Part shown: piece by piece, positions 20,322 to 33,304 of the stretch
How the letters are laid out: every line of letters begins with the position of its first letter
Position numbering within the stretch: the first letter of the stretch is position 1
Source: Trifolium pratense
Taxonomy: Eukaryota > Streptophyta > Magnoliopsida > Fabales > Fabaceae
Length of the DNA stretch: 64,000 bases
Direction: 5' to 3'
Assembly (NCBI RefSeq): GCF_020283565.1
Contig: NC_060065.1
Location: 19,444,866-19,508,865, forward strand
Program-made: the position numbers and the translations under genes
The notes under the pieces: generated by a model
What the model was told of the DNA's origin: nothing
The model's input: the letters and a program-made list of their open reading frames with translations, nothing else
Databases searched by the model: none

Positions 20322-21974
20322 TTGATTCTACGGTGATTCCAAACATAGGTTGAGTTAAATTGACACTTCACATCTTATTGAGATAGGTATTTAATTTCTT
20401 CAGGTACATATTCTTTTGGTGAAATTTTTTCGGCAGAAGACAACAAGGAAGAGAAGTAATAAAGCGAGGGTTGACTACAAAGTTGTTGAAGCATAGATTC
20501 TATTTTTTTCAAACAAAGAATAATATTCTGTCATTCAATATTTTGCTAGAGAGCTTAATTCTATTTGGGCTGATATTCAAAAAGGGAGAGAAAATCCTGT
20601 GGAGGTCGTGTATTTTTCATCTAAAACGCCTCATTTTCAGAATTCTTCTTCCTTTTTACATCTTACTACCATTTCCTTTGAACAAAACTAGATGGTTTGC
20701 TAAGCAACAATACAATACCAATATCTTTGACTGATTTCAAGTTTTTTTTCTCAAGTTGTTGGTGCCTATATATTTAAATTATTGAATTTATTATCTTTCT
20801 GAAGGAATAATTGCATGTAATCAGCACTGCTGAATATTTACTGCAGATCATTGTGAAATAGTGAAGTTCTTTATGTTCTTATGTTCATTTGGTGTATTGA
20901 TTTGGATTGTACTCTATCATCATTTCATTTCAGAATTAAAGTTTTATGTTCTTTATTGTCTATATGTTTTTCTCTAACTTTTTTCTCTCTTGTAACTACT
21001 AGAATTTGCATTGACTATTTAATTGTGAATCCAAAAAAGTAACAAAACAAAAAGTAAGTTTTACATGAAATCATTTCTAAAATGACTTCCAATCTTTATG
21101 ACAGAATCTCAAATTTGTTGGATGATTAAAACATGCGAGCACTTACCCACCCAACCACAAATGTCATTGTGAAAGGTGACAAGGATCACTCCTAAAAGCT
21201 ACTACATACCAAAGGTTAAGCAATCATGTGGCAACTCCACTTAGGGAAGCATTAGTTTAGTAATGTGAAACCAACTTTGTTAGGCAAAAAGAGCTATGTT
21301 GGGTTGGTATTAGTTTTGTCTTGAAAAAGAAGTTTTGTCTCAATACACAATCATATTTAAGAAAATACATTTACATATAACTAATGGAAAAATCTAAAAT
21401 TTTGGTTGACACACAATTAGTATTTTTTTTTTTATCAAATATTCCGTTGGTTAGACTCACTTTAAATGCAGAGAAGTAGGAAATTCTGGGTTCAAACTTT
21501 AATCCCTCCAATAGTATCCATGATAGCTATTAACTGAATTACATATTTATGAATTAACACAAAAGTTTATTTATTTGTATAAACTCAAAAATAAGTCAAA
21601 TTTAAACGGACCTTAAATATATTTCTTTCGAACTAGCCCTAAATATATTTCTTTGATGATAAAAAAAGAAACAAGTTCTTTTAGGCATCAATGTAAAATC
21701 AGAATGTATATAAAAAGAGTAGAAGAGATACTCTGATCCCATTACATTGGTATATGACACAAAAATACAACCAACACCCCCAAATCTACTTTCTAAAACA
21801 CACACAAAATATAAATAGAGCAATCGAATGAGCTGATAAGATTAACTATCACATAAATATAACTATAATACATAATAATGTAAACAAAATTCATATTAAC
21901 ACTACATATATAAGTGGTGTTTTCATAATTAAGGTATATTAATTTAGTTATTTACTGTTCTACGAACAGTAAAA
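20307..21974. other. 3' flank of the zinc-finger gene and intergenic DNA up to the MATE gene
   Basis: The likely 3' UTR runs from 20307 to about 20960; AATAAA-like and T-rich signals are scattered. I searched it for the missing C-terminal codons of the zinc-finger family and saw none. 21050-21970 is AT-rich with no recognised gene; its right end should include the 3' UTR of the convergent MATE gene. Confidence 0.5.
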
Positions 21975-24900
21975 TTATTGGCCTCTGAGATAGCTCCATG
22001 GTCCTGTTCCTGTTCCCATCCTGCATGTGCATTTGCAATGTATATAATTATTACCCAACTTCAAAATATATAATTTATTAGAAAAAATTGTAAATTAAAG
22101 CATTGAAAATTAGAAACATTAGTTATGCTTGAATTGGTTATTTTATTAAAATACTAAAAATTAGACTCTTGAAATTTCTTTTCTAAATAAATAAGGGTCA
22201 TATTAAAGTAGAAATTTAACATTGATATAAAATAAGTTCCAATAAAAATTTAGTATATTTGTCTTCTTAAAATGTATCGTATGATAACATTCTCCAATAA
22301 ATAATAAAAAAAAAAATACTAAGCAGTACCCCGAGATCCAACCTAAGACATAAAACGAACATGAAAATGAAGTCTTTTATATATTAAAAAACATAAAAAT
22401 TATATTCTAATTTGGTAAAAACAATACAAAATGTATTGATTACTCATGTAGTAAAATAAAATAATTTAAAATTCAAAAAAATGAAACATAATTATAGAAA
22501 AATTGTACTATAATATATGAGCAAAATTAAAGAACATTTGCTTGCTTATAAGAAGGAAAAGTTTATGTACCTCCATACACCAGCCAACATTCGAAGAGTC
22601 ATATAGATGGATAATGCAATCCATATCCCAACATAATGGTCACCCCTATAGAGAAGAAATTCTACACCAACACTTAGAATTGACACCATAACCTGAATAA
22701 AAGTATATCACACAAAAAAATATACATTAATCTGATTAATTCAATATGACACTTATTAAGAAAATTGGGGCATAGAAACTTAATTACCAAGGAATATGAA
22801 GCATATGCAAAATCAGAAGCTCCATAGTTCACACCATCAAAGACAAAGGATAATGTATTGATTGGTTGTGTAGCAGCTACGATCTGTTGAGTAATTTGAT
22901 TAAATTAGATATAATATATCGTGACATAAAACGTTACACTTTTTTTCTTCATAATCCTATTTGAAACACTGTCAGATACTAAATGTTGAGACCTCTCATA
23001 GTTTGAATTTGAACATTATCGGCATTTTTTTATGTATCAAAAGAAATTATAAGTATAAGAGATACTTCAATCTATAAAACGTACCGGGACGGCTACTCGT
23101 ATATAATGTATAACTTGGTCATTTTTGGAAAAGATTCCAGCTCCAAAGTATAATCCGACTCCAACAATAAGAGAGAGCCCCAACCCTAAAATGAAACCGA
23201 ATTGTAGGGTCCTTGTTGCTGCTGCTGTGGTTCTTTTATAGTCTTTCTCAGCAAAGGAACCAGCTAGGATTGCCTGTGAAGTAGAGAAACTCAAAACTAT
23301 CATATATAATTTATTTTTTCTTCTATTTATTGTATATCTTAATGTATTCGTAAAAAGTTTAACGACTTTTAATTTGAAACGGAGAGAGTAATTCAATTGG
23401 GTAAGAGGAATTTGCTAACAACCGAGGTTGAATCCTGAACATTTTTCATAATACTCTTAGAGCGTCTCGCCTATACCACTCAACTACACTTTTCGAAGAT
23501 TTCTTATTTACTTCAATTTTTTTTTTTTGTGTAAATTAGGTATTGTCTGCGCGCAACTGCATATTCTAATATCCTTCGAGTCTTGTGGGATCTAAATGAG
23601 CGGCAAACTCTCTAAGAGTTTTGATGTTGTTGCATGCCCAAACTAGAGATCGAACCTAAGATCTTGGTTAAACTAGAAGAGACTCGCACCATTTCATTTA
23701 AGTGCTATTGGGTTCCAAAACAAACAAATCCTAAATTCTATGTTAAATTTATTACCAAATTAAGGAAAAAAGTGTGTACCTGTACAGCTATGGCCAAACC
23801 ATCTGCAAAAAGGGAAGCTGCCAACCAAATTTGTAGGCAAGGTTGAAAGGCAGCCATAGGAATTGGACCTAACCTTGCAGCCAAGGAGGCTGCTAAAGTC
23901 ACACAGAATGTCACTGCTATTACCTTTGTCATCAACAGACCTCCTGTTGTAATAAATTAATTCAAACTTTCAAAAGGAATTCTCAATTTATATGATATAT
24001 ATAAATTTGTGAAATTTTAATTTCTTCTTTCTAAGTCAAATTTTTAAATTTTGGCCTCAATGAACTTCATTCCGACGGTCAGGTGACTAGTACATGTCAA
24101 TAGAACTTGACTTGTGAGTAGTTTAAGGTAGCTAACCTCTGCCATTTTTATTTATTTTTTGTTTTAATTTCAAATAATAAATTTTCATTAAAGCAATCAT
24201 CTTACCATTTCTAAGAAACCGGAAAATTTGTAGATCCTTTATTCTTGGAGGCATAAGATAGACCTTTTTCATTAATAGGAAGAAGAGGGTGAATGCCATC
24301 ATGTACCTATAAGGATCATAATTATTTGTAATATTACACTTGTATTTGTATATACCAAGTTAATGGATTTCTCTAATGTGCACAAGTGACGCAAATATTT
24401 CAACATGCACAAACTTGTTTTTAATAATGAATCAATAAATTTTATTATTAGATCAATGTGTCGCATTACATCTCATTTGATTCAATGATGGGACTCATTG
24501 ATCTAATAACGAAAACAAATTTGTGCTCGATGAAAAATTTGTCTTATTTCACAATAGACTTAACCCCAAGTTACGAACATAAAACATGGTTAATCGTTCT
24601 TATTATGAAATATAGAACTAAATTTTTATCAAAAAATAAATAAATAAATATAGAACTAAATTAAGACTTACTGGGAAAGAACGTGTGCAATGGCTGCTCC
24701 TTTTATGCCCATTTTCAATTTAAAAATAAGTAAAGGCTCCAATAACACATTCAATGAATACCCCGCAACTATATAAAACCAAATTAAAAAATAAAAATAA
24801 AAAAACCAATTAGATCATAAAAATAATTTAAAAAATAATTATATCAACTAACAATAATTAAAAAGAAACAATTTAGTCCTGGCAACAAAACTTTTTTTAA

Positions 24901-27900
24901 ACGAGATAAAAAAAAATTTCCCCGATTTATTCTTCTCGGACCAAAAATGTGCTTTTATTTTTTTTTCTCAAAAAAAAATCGGGTTTCAAAATTAATTCAA
25001 AAAAAAAAATCAGGTTTCAAAATTTTTTTTAGCGACTAAATTAAACAATCCTCACTCTATTATTTATTTAAACAAAGATATTATTCATGAAATTAGTGAT
25101 AATGATACCAATAACATATAAAGGAGTTGTTGTATCCTTAAATCCTCGAAATATTCCTTGCATTGCCAATGAGAGAAGAACAGCAGGAGCACCAAATGAT
25201 CTATATATTAAATACTTCATTGCTGGTTTTAGCATTGGAGAACCCTATAATATATAAAGTATAGAAAAATCCACTAAAATTAATTAAAGTACTCATAGAA
25301 ACTTATAAAACTATAGTATAATTTACTCTTGATAAATATACTTACATGTCTCACACCCATCACACCTAGTAGAAATTTGGCTCCAAATATAAGGACTGAA
25401 GCTTGAAGTAGGCCAAGAATTAAGCCAAAAAGTAGAGCTGTTGATGCTGAAGCAATCTGTCGCTTTTTATTACTCTTTGGAATTGAGTGTGACTTACATA
25501 GATTTGTATTAGCATCTGAAAATTAATTGAAATGAGTAACATTAATTAGGGTCGTTGTTCAAAAGAGTTTGTTTCTAGCATTATGTTCTCGTTGTAACGA
25601 AGAAAAAAGTCACTAGTCATTGAGTTTTATAAAAGCTCGATTTTGTTATCAATCAGGTTTGATGATTGCTCGATCCGCGGCCCGCCCCCTACATGCTCAA
25701 TTATGTCAACAAACACTATTGAAAGCACGCTTTTGGAAGTGAATGTCCAAATAAAATATTTTTACCGAAAATGTGCTTTCAATAAAATGTCACATTTTAG
25801 GAAAAAATTTCGATAAAAAATCATTAAAAAAATTGGGACTTGGAACCAATTTTAAATTGAAGGGCGAATGTAAAGGGGTTTTTTGAGCCCCTTAATACGA
25901 GGATTGTGACTCCGTGAAATTGATAGTTCCATATTAATTGAGAGTATAATGAGAAAGAGACTTTAGAGAGAAAGTATATACCAACTCCATTGGTCTTATC
26001 ACCATGTTTCTTATTCTTATCATCCTCATCATGTCCAAAGCTTCTAGCCACTGTTCCATTTGTCTTGTTGTCTTCAACCATAGATTCATTTGGAGCCTTA
26101 ATATTCTCTTTGAGTGTCCCTTTCTCTATGTCTTGAAGCACAACATCCTTAGGCATTATTACTTCGGTTCTTAACTTAGTCTTATCATTTTCAGCTTCAT
26201 TCATCCTTTTGATAGTATCTTCCTCAGCTACAAATGATGTTGTAATACTAACAAGAGGAAATATGGTAATCTTTGAAGCTTGGTTGAACAATGCAATGGA
26301 AACTCCTGCAGCAGCAAGTTCCACGGCTCCTAAACAAATTAACATGACAAAGTTACCTCCAAAAGCTATTATGAAAATGAGACAACAATTTTACAACTCT
26401 TCAAAAATTCAAGCAATTGTTTTTTGCTTCACTTTGAAAATTGCTTTAGGCCTCATTTTGTGTTGTGTCGTCTCTGATTTAAGCGGTTGGAATGGAAGCG
26501 ATCAGTTTGCCGAGTGATTCAAATACAGTTTATTTTAAGTCTTTTAGAATTGGATCAAACTATGTTTAACTGTATTTGGTCCAAACGACTTGTATTTAAA
26601 AAATATATATTTATTATTTGGCATAATTGCCCTTTTGGCTTATTTGGTTCAAAACTGCAACAAATATAAAAATAGAGGGATCAAAAAGTTTGATTTTAAA
26701 ATGAGAGACTATTTTCGTGAGTTTGATAAAATTAATAAGGGACCAAAAATACAATTAAGCCTTATTTTTTTTATTAGTTATTCAGTTCAATTGTGATTCA
26801 ATCGATTGATCATGACCTAAATCAAGAGGTCTCACAAGTTTGTTCTCCGATCCGATTTTTAAAATAGGCATCATACCCCATTTGTCAAAACATAGTATAT
26901 TGAACAAATGGAGTTCGAGGTAGGCATAGCAACAATATTTGTATCCCCATTCTGACAAAAAATAATAATTATATTCAATTGACTGAATTTGGGTTCGGAT
27001 TAGTTTTGCACCAGTTTCAAAAGACGGAGAAGAGCGGGTAATCGTTAAATTCACCTTGTTTGTATCAAAATTATATTTTTACATCTCTTAACTTAAAAGC
27101 CTTTAATAAAACTCTTAAATCGCACTTATATATTTATTATTTATTTTAATACGAGTCTTAAGTAAGTTGTTATGTCTATTTTTTAAAAAATTAAATTAAA
27201 TTGTTAAAACGGATGTGTATGTTTGGTTTCAATTTTGGAGCAGTCAGAAATGATTCTAGACGTGTATAATTGATTTTGACTTGTTTGGTTCTTCAAGGGT
27301 AAAATTGATTCTGCCACCAGAGTTGAACCGGCCAATTTAAGTGTAATTTTTTTTTCTTATATTCAAAATTAAATGGAGTATCATTTTTAGTCAAATAAGC
27401 ATATATTTGTATTATTATCTCTTGACATTTTTTTTATTGAGTTTATTCTATTTTTTTTTATAAAAGAGCAAATGATCGAATCCAAAATCTCATACATACT
27501 ATTCAAGTCTCTTATCACGTTTTATTCTCACATTTTAGTCGACACGCAATCATGTTTGTGGTGCCATATGGTACTTAGTGGTGATTGTCTTGTGAAAATA
27601 AAAGAAGAAAAACGTGATCTATTCTCACATTTTTTTTAAGACACTTTTCTTTTTACACAAGACACTTTTTAAATTGCGTGCATATTAATAAAAATTTGTA
27701 TCATATTGCAAGTTACAACAACAATAACGTATTCTATTTGAAAAATTGTTGCATAAAATATAAGAGAAAATTGGTTATAGAAAGCTTACGTATTTGGTTA
27801 AAAATTTGGATTAAATACATCAACTTTGTTTCATCAATTTTCCTTTATATTTTCAGACAGAGGGAGTATTTTCTTTTGTTCTCTTCTACCAACGAAGAAT

Positions 27901-29140
27901 CCATAATAATTCTTAAATCCAGATCAACTAATTGTTCTCGTATAGCACCTGCTCCACTAGAATTTTCTCTATTTCGAAATGTATCGATACTTAAGGAGAC
28001 CAAAACTCTTCCCACTTAAATCAATTCATTATTATTGAGTTTTATTATTTCTCATCACAGTTTTTGTTTTTATCTAGTTAAATAGCCCGGTGGTATACTA
28101 ACGTACCAAAAAATCATGAGATAAAAACAAACCAAAAAATTACTTTGATTCCCAAAATCAAAATTCACTTATTAGTTATTAATTATAAACTAATTTTTAA
28201 ACTATAATCTAGTTTATAGTTTTGTCAAGAATGTTTAGTCCACAAATCTAAATGAAGACCTCACTTTTCATTTACCAAAATTGCCATTGACATCATATAT
28301 GAGATTCCATAAATTAAGCTATGAAATTAATGTAAGAAAGAAAAGAAAAATACCCAAATGGCCTATGAATGCTGTGTCAATGAGAGAAGCAATAGGATCA
28401 GCAGCAACAGCCAATGCAGAGGGTAATGCAATCCCTAATATCTCTTTTGAAAGTGCATCCAATTTGAAAATAAGTCTACATTTGATCACAATATTGCAAT
28501 TACAAGTATTAATAGCAGCTCATCAAATATATTACTAGAAAATATAAAATTAGCGACAAAAATTAGTAACGAAAAACATAAAATCTCTCTAATTTTTTAT
28601 TAACCCTCTTGTTGTTTTGGGAATAGCATTCCTGTAAGTCAGAGTTCGGCTACGAGGTAAATAAAGTCTGCCTAAAAATTATTCCCACCAGAAACCGAAT
28701 TCGGGTTCTCCCGAAAAATCTCTCTAATTTTTGTCACAAAATTTTAGTGACATAATTAGAGAAAGACTTCATAATATCCCTATCTAGTTAAATTTTTGTG
28801 GGTACAAAATGTTTTTTTATTAGTAGTGTATGGTTTCACTTCATTTAGGAGCTACATGTAAAATATAATGTATCAAAGAAATTAAACCTTTCCATCAAGA
28901 GATATTTTTGTGATATCATGTTAGTCTACTCAACATATACAATTAATATTTTTTTTTAAGGAACATATACAATTAATTAATATGCTAGCTTCTCCTACAA
29001 CAATTAATATTAAAGGCTAAAAATACTTTATGTATCTAAGATCTAATATAGTAATACCTTGCATCATTGAAGAAAACTAAGAAAGGAAATTTCCACTTCT
29101 TGTTGAGTTCATTAGCATTGCCATTCTCATTCTCATTCAT
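21975..29140 (-). CDS. MATE transporter, FRD3 / aluminium-activated citrate group (12 exons)
   Basis: Membrane antiporter of the MATE family. The FRD3/DTX42-type group exports citrate for iron movement or aluminium tolerance. Exons (minus strand): 29140-29058, 28475-28354, 26329-25982, 25515-25346, 25254-25109, 24768-24672, 24306-24206, 23943-23780, 23273-23095, 22883-22788, 22692-22571, 22020-21975. All have GT/AG borders and the phases join to an intact 557-residue protein. Landmarks are [20 protein letters not shown] and [20 protein letters not shown] (TM1-2), [39 protein letters not shown], and the end [14 protein letters not shown] long charged loop at about 103-202, Lys/Asp/Asn-rich, separates TM2 and TM3 as in citrate MATEs. 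Introns 1 and 2 carry repeats. Citrate as substrate is inferred from the subgroup; a nodule iron-supply role, as for Lotus MATE1, is possible but unproven. Confidence 0.93.
28598..28714 (-). mobile_element. 5'-truncated SINE in MATE intron 1, 18-bp TSD
   Basis: It is related to the SINE at 14963-15144 (shared words AGTTCGGCTACGAGGTAA and ATTATTCCCACCAGAA on the plus strand) but stops near the B box and lacks the A-box part. AAAATCTCTCTAATTTTT flanks it at 28580-28597 and 28715-28732, which shows insertion of an already short copy. Confidence 0.85.
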
Positions 29141-29367
29141 TGTACTTGATACCTCCCAAAGTAAATCCACAAAGGAAAAGTGCTTCAAATTAAGAGTTTA
29201 TGCAATCAAATGTAAAGAGAATAACACAAGAGGGAATATATTAAGGCCAATCCTCATCAACAAATTTGTCAAGTGTGATTTTTTGGTGAGTTTTGATTTG
29301 AAAACAAAATCAAGGTATTGCTAATGTGTTATCTTTTGGTGATGAAAGGTCACACGCCAAAGTAATC

Positions 29368-29375
29368 TATTTATA
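29368..29375 (-). promoter_or_regulatory. Putative TATA box of the MATE gene
   Basis: TATAAATA on the minus strand lies about 230 bases upstream of the MATE ATG, in CCTATAAATAGATT context. The leader would be long for a TATA promoter without a leader intron, so the assignment is moderate. Confidence 0.5.
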
Positions 29376-30585
29376 GGGATCATTGCAGATATCGAACAGC
29401 CAGAATTTTTTTTTTTTGCCTAATGGAAAAAATTCTTCTTTTTTTTAGTTGGTACAAATGGAGTAAATTCATTCGTTTATATACACATAATATAACACAC
29501 TTTCAATAAGCCCCTTTTTCAATTTTATTTATTTATTAAAAAAAATCATTCGTTTAAATTAGTAGAATAAATTGAAAATAACTTAAATTCAATGTCGCTA
29601 AACAACATTGAACGACGAAATCTTATTTTTTATACAGATATTCTAAAAATATCATTTTGTGTAGTATGTATTTAATTTCGACTTTCAATCATTTAAGACA
29701 CTTATATTAAAAAAATTATAAATTTAGATAAGTTAATTTATTTTTACCCTCAATTCAATAAAAAATAAAATTCATTGAATGCATGTTCTTAATTTTTATA
29801 AATGTACAAATGATAAAACATTAATTGTATTTTGGGTTTCCTTAAAAAAATTGGATAAAAGTGAAAATCTACAATGGCCAAAGATTAAAGATAGAGGGAG
29901 TATTAGTTATTGTGGGTATATTTAGAAAAATAAATAATTGAATTTAGTAATTTAAAATGGAACTCGATCATTTTTACAAAATAAACAAGGGATATAAAAT
30001 TGAATTCTGTCTGATGAATTTACCACTAAATTATGTGCTCTATTTGGTCGTTGCTCACAAGTCATGAATTTGATTTTTGGTAGAAATAATTTTACTTATC
30101 TCGCAACTAAATTTTGGATTATTGAATCTCTTTCTCCTAGTTGGTTAATACTAAAAAAAATAAAGTAAACTAACTTATAAACAACTAAATTGGTGTGTCT
30201 AAGTGGAAAAGAATTAAAGTATCTTAAATATGTCATGCGTTTGATTGTTTTTTTTAATGTCATCGAGTTTGATTTTGGTTATAGAAACTTATTATTCCCT
30301 CAGTATCAAATTATATCACTTTGAGGAAAACAAATTGTACTAAATTATAAGTCGTTCATTTTACATTATCTATGAAATATTTAATGATATTTTCCTATTA
30401 TGGCGTTAATTATTTATTATTCTCTCTTCTTTTAATTCTTTAATTTATTTTTTCCATACCATAAATAAAAGATAATTTTGTAAATCAACTCATAATTTTT
30501 CTTTTTCATACAACATTAATTATATTTCTTAATATGCGTAAAAATGTCAAAGTGACATATATTGTGATACGGATGAAGTATGTAA
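29376..30585. other. AT-rich intergenic DNA upstream of the MATE gene
   Basis: No gene recognised. 30300-30580 contains a Stowaway-like wording (ctcagtatcaaattatatcac, then gtgatacggatgaagta) that may be a decayed MITE of about 270 bases. Confidence 0.4.
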
Positions 30586-31535
30586 GGATCCATTTGGTGC
30601 ACAAGATAAGAGACAAGATAGGATAATTGTATCATATCCTGTCTCAATCCAGTGTTTGGTGACACAATATGATATGATAAGTTAATCCTGAAACTTATCC
30701 TATCCTGTCTCTCTAGTTAAAATTTTTATCCTGAATTTGAGCTGGGTTACCAACAGGATATGATAAGAGAAAAAATATTACTGATTTATTCTATAAAATA
30801 TATTTTAAAATAAAAAATGAAAATTAATAAAATATAAATAATAAAATAATTTGATAGTAAATTAATAATAAAATAATTCATTTTTAAATATAAAAAAATG
30901 TGATTTTCTCACAAGGGCAATTTTGTAATTTATATAATCTAAAAAATCGAAATTCTACTAAAATTACAATATTTTAAAGTAAAATAATTATTAAAAAATT
31001 CTACTTAATTTAAATTTTATAAAAAATTAAATATAATTATTTTGCAATGGTAATTTTATTATTTACGTATGAGATATATCATATATTTATTTAGTTTATC
31101 TAACATGTATATATCATTGAGTTTTTTTTTAAAAAAAGTAATATATCATTGAGTTATTTATTTGATCATGATTCATATAAAAAATTAAGCTTGATTATTT
31201 TCTCATGATTTTTATTTAAAATTATATAAAGGTATTTGATTACTTAATTATATTTTTTATTTATAAAATTCAAAGTATCACAAAATAATTTTTAAAAAAT
31301 AAAAATTCTTTTACAAGGGTAATTTTGTCATTTAAATATGTTATACATGTTATCATATTATTATGAGGAAGTATGTATTAAAAACATTATTTAATAATTA
31401 TCATGTTTGTTATCCTGTGTGCACCAAACACAGGACAGGATAACTGAGGATAATTGTTATCCTGCTGATATCATATCATATCTTTATCCTGTTTTATATC
31501 ATATCCTGTCACTATCCTACGCACCAAACGAGCCC
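30586..31535. mobile_element. Tourist-like (PIF/Harbinger) element, 950 bp, TSD TAA
   Basis: The ends GGATCCATTTGGTGC and, inverted, GGGCTCGTTTGGTGC match at 11 of 15. They are flanked by TAA at 30583-30585 and 31536-31538, the PIF/Harbinger hallmark. Both subterminal regions are packed with TATCCTGT / ACAGGATA words in opposite directions. The interior is AT-rich and non-coding. Confidence 0.82.
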
Positions 31536-31803
31536 TAAAAGTGACAACCCTTTAACGTTGCTTCAAATCGGATTTAAATTCTCTGCATTGCAAAAATTTT
31601 ACATTTAATTTCTTTTTAAGTTTAATTTTGTTATTATCATCAATCTAACTATCTCTTTTCATTCTCTCCTAACATTTTTGCACTAAATATAAATGAATCC
31701 AAGTGAACACATGATTTTTTAATGTAAAAGATCTAAATACCTTTTTTTTATCTTTAAAAAATCTAAATACCTTCAAATCATTGAATAAATTAGTCTCGGT
31801 AAT

Positions 31804-31924
31804 GTCTTGGCAGAACATTGCATGTTATTGCAGGGACCGGAGTTCGAACTCCGGTACTCCCACTTATTCACTTTAAAAAGGTGAAATTCTAACCATTAAG
31901 CTACTAGACCAAAAATAAATAAAT
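31804..31924 (+). mobile_element. tRNA-related SINE with 16-bp TSD
   Basis: A degenerate A-box start (ttggcagaacattgcat), a strong palindromic B box (GGAGTTCGAACTCC at about 31837-31850), a body ending in CTACTAGACC and an A-rich tail (aaaaataaataaat) are present. AATTAGTCTCGGTAAT repeats at 31788-31803 and 31925-31940. A relative with a clearer A box lies at 52050-52172. Confidence 0.88.
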
Positions 31925-32244
31925 AATTAGTCTCGGTAATTGTGAAAAGGAAGATTCTCGAAAAGCAAAAAATTAAAGGTAAATAATACAAATAATTTTA
32001 TTAAGGGTCTTGTTAACATGTGCATATAGGGCACATGATAAGGTATCTTAATATAGAAATTTAACATTTAATGATACAAGACATTTAATGCTTGAAAAGT
32101 TAAAATGCACATATTCTAAGGCATAATTTCTATTTTTACTATCTTAACATGTGCCATATATGCATATGTTAACATTCTCCTTTTATTAATTCTTTCAAAA
32201 AAAAAATTATTTGTTGACATTGTGTCAATTCTTTTATTACTTTC

Positions 32245-32245
<1 letters not shown>

Positions 32246-32317
<72 letters not shown>
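32246..32317. repeat. (TTA)n microsatellite
   Basis: About 24 uninterrupted ATT/TTA triplets. Confidence 0.98.
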
Positions 32318-32897
32318 TTAAATAGTGACTATTCTTTATGCATGGTAACACTTTTTACGTTGTCAATCATTCAAAGAATATCATTTGTATGATTTCTAGG
32401 TTAGATAATATAAATGTAAAAATAAATAATAAAATTAATGAATAAATGATTATGATCGACTTACAATATATAAAATAATAATAAAAATAATAAGAAATGC
32501 TAACTAGTGTTTCATAGGCACCAATTAAGTAACCTAATATAGTAAAATATTAGTGGAATTTGTGTAGTAATTTTATTTTTTAAAAAATATAAAACATTAT
32601 TTTATAAAATTTACTTTTTTTAGTTTGCTGAACTAATGTGCCTTCTACAACACCTTAAGCACTGTTCGACTGATTCACATTATTTTTAATATTTGTCGGT
32701 ATTTGATATCTATTTAGCTGACACTATTTTAAGCAATTTTTTATGCATTAGTACAAAACAACGCAACCAGTTTGTAAAGAACATTACATAGTCACTACTA
32801 GTACACATATGAATTCATTTATTTTTAGAATTTTATATTTATTTATCCTTACAAAATTAGTTTATATAAGATAAAATGTGCTCCTAAACTGTTATCG

Positions 32898-32902
<5 letters not shown>

Positions 32903-32947
<45 letters not shown>
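32903..32947. repeat. (TA)n microsatellite
   Basis: About 22 TA dinucleotides followed by a T-run. Confidence 0.98.
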
Positions 32948-32955
<8 letters not shown>

Positions 32956-33197
32956 TTTATGTAAAATTTAAATGTTTTTTTTCATTTTTTCGATGGTCGG
33001 TGCATATGCATATGAATCAAATTCTTAAAATATTTTTACTTTTGATCCCTTTTCATGAACACTTTACTTTGCTTATAAGAACTACTATGATATGCGTACT
33101 AAAATCTAGAGATACGAGTATCATTGCAATTGTCTTTGCTTATAGTTATAACATCCCTTAGTTAAGGAATAAAAGCACACAAATTATGGAAAAATAG

Positions 33198-33304
33198 TGT
33201 TAAGAGTCTCACATCGGTTGAGAGATGACCTGACTAAGTGTTTATATACTAGAGGTAATCCTCACTTTACAAGTCATCTCTCAACCAATGTAGGACTCTT
33301 AACA
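33198..33304. mobile_element. 107-bp near-palindromic TG...CA element with 5-bp TSD
   Basis: It starts TGTTAAGAGTCTCACATCGG and ends with the near-complement, so the outer 33 bases of each side pair with about four mismatches. It is flanked by AATAG at 33193-33197 and 33305-33309. The TG...CA ends and 5-bp duplication recall an LTR/TRIM insertion, but the palindrome recalls a foldback MITE. The class is left open. Confidence 0.75.

Noticed and set aside
31804..31924. Possible minus-strand tRNA or minus-strand SINE
   Set aside because: The complement shows an A-box-like stretch, but the A-rich tail, TSD and comparison with the copy at 52050 place the element on the plus strand.
32246..32947. 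Possible structured regulatory region between the microsatellites
   Set aside because: Only (TTA)n and (TA)n runs plus AT-rich filler are visible; no conserved motif or dyad beyond the simple repeats.
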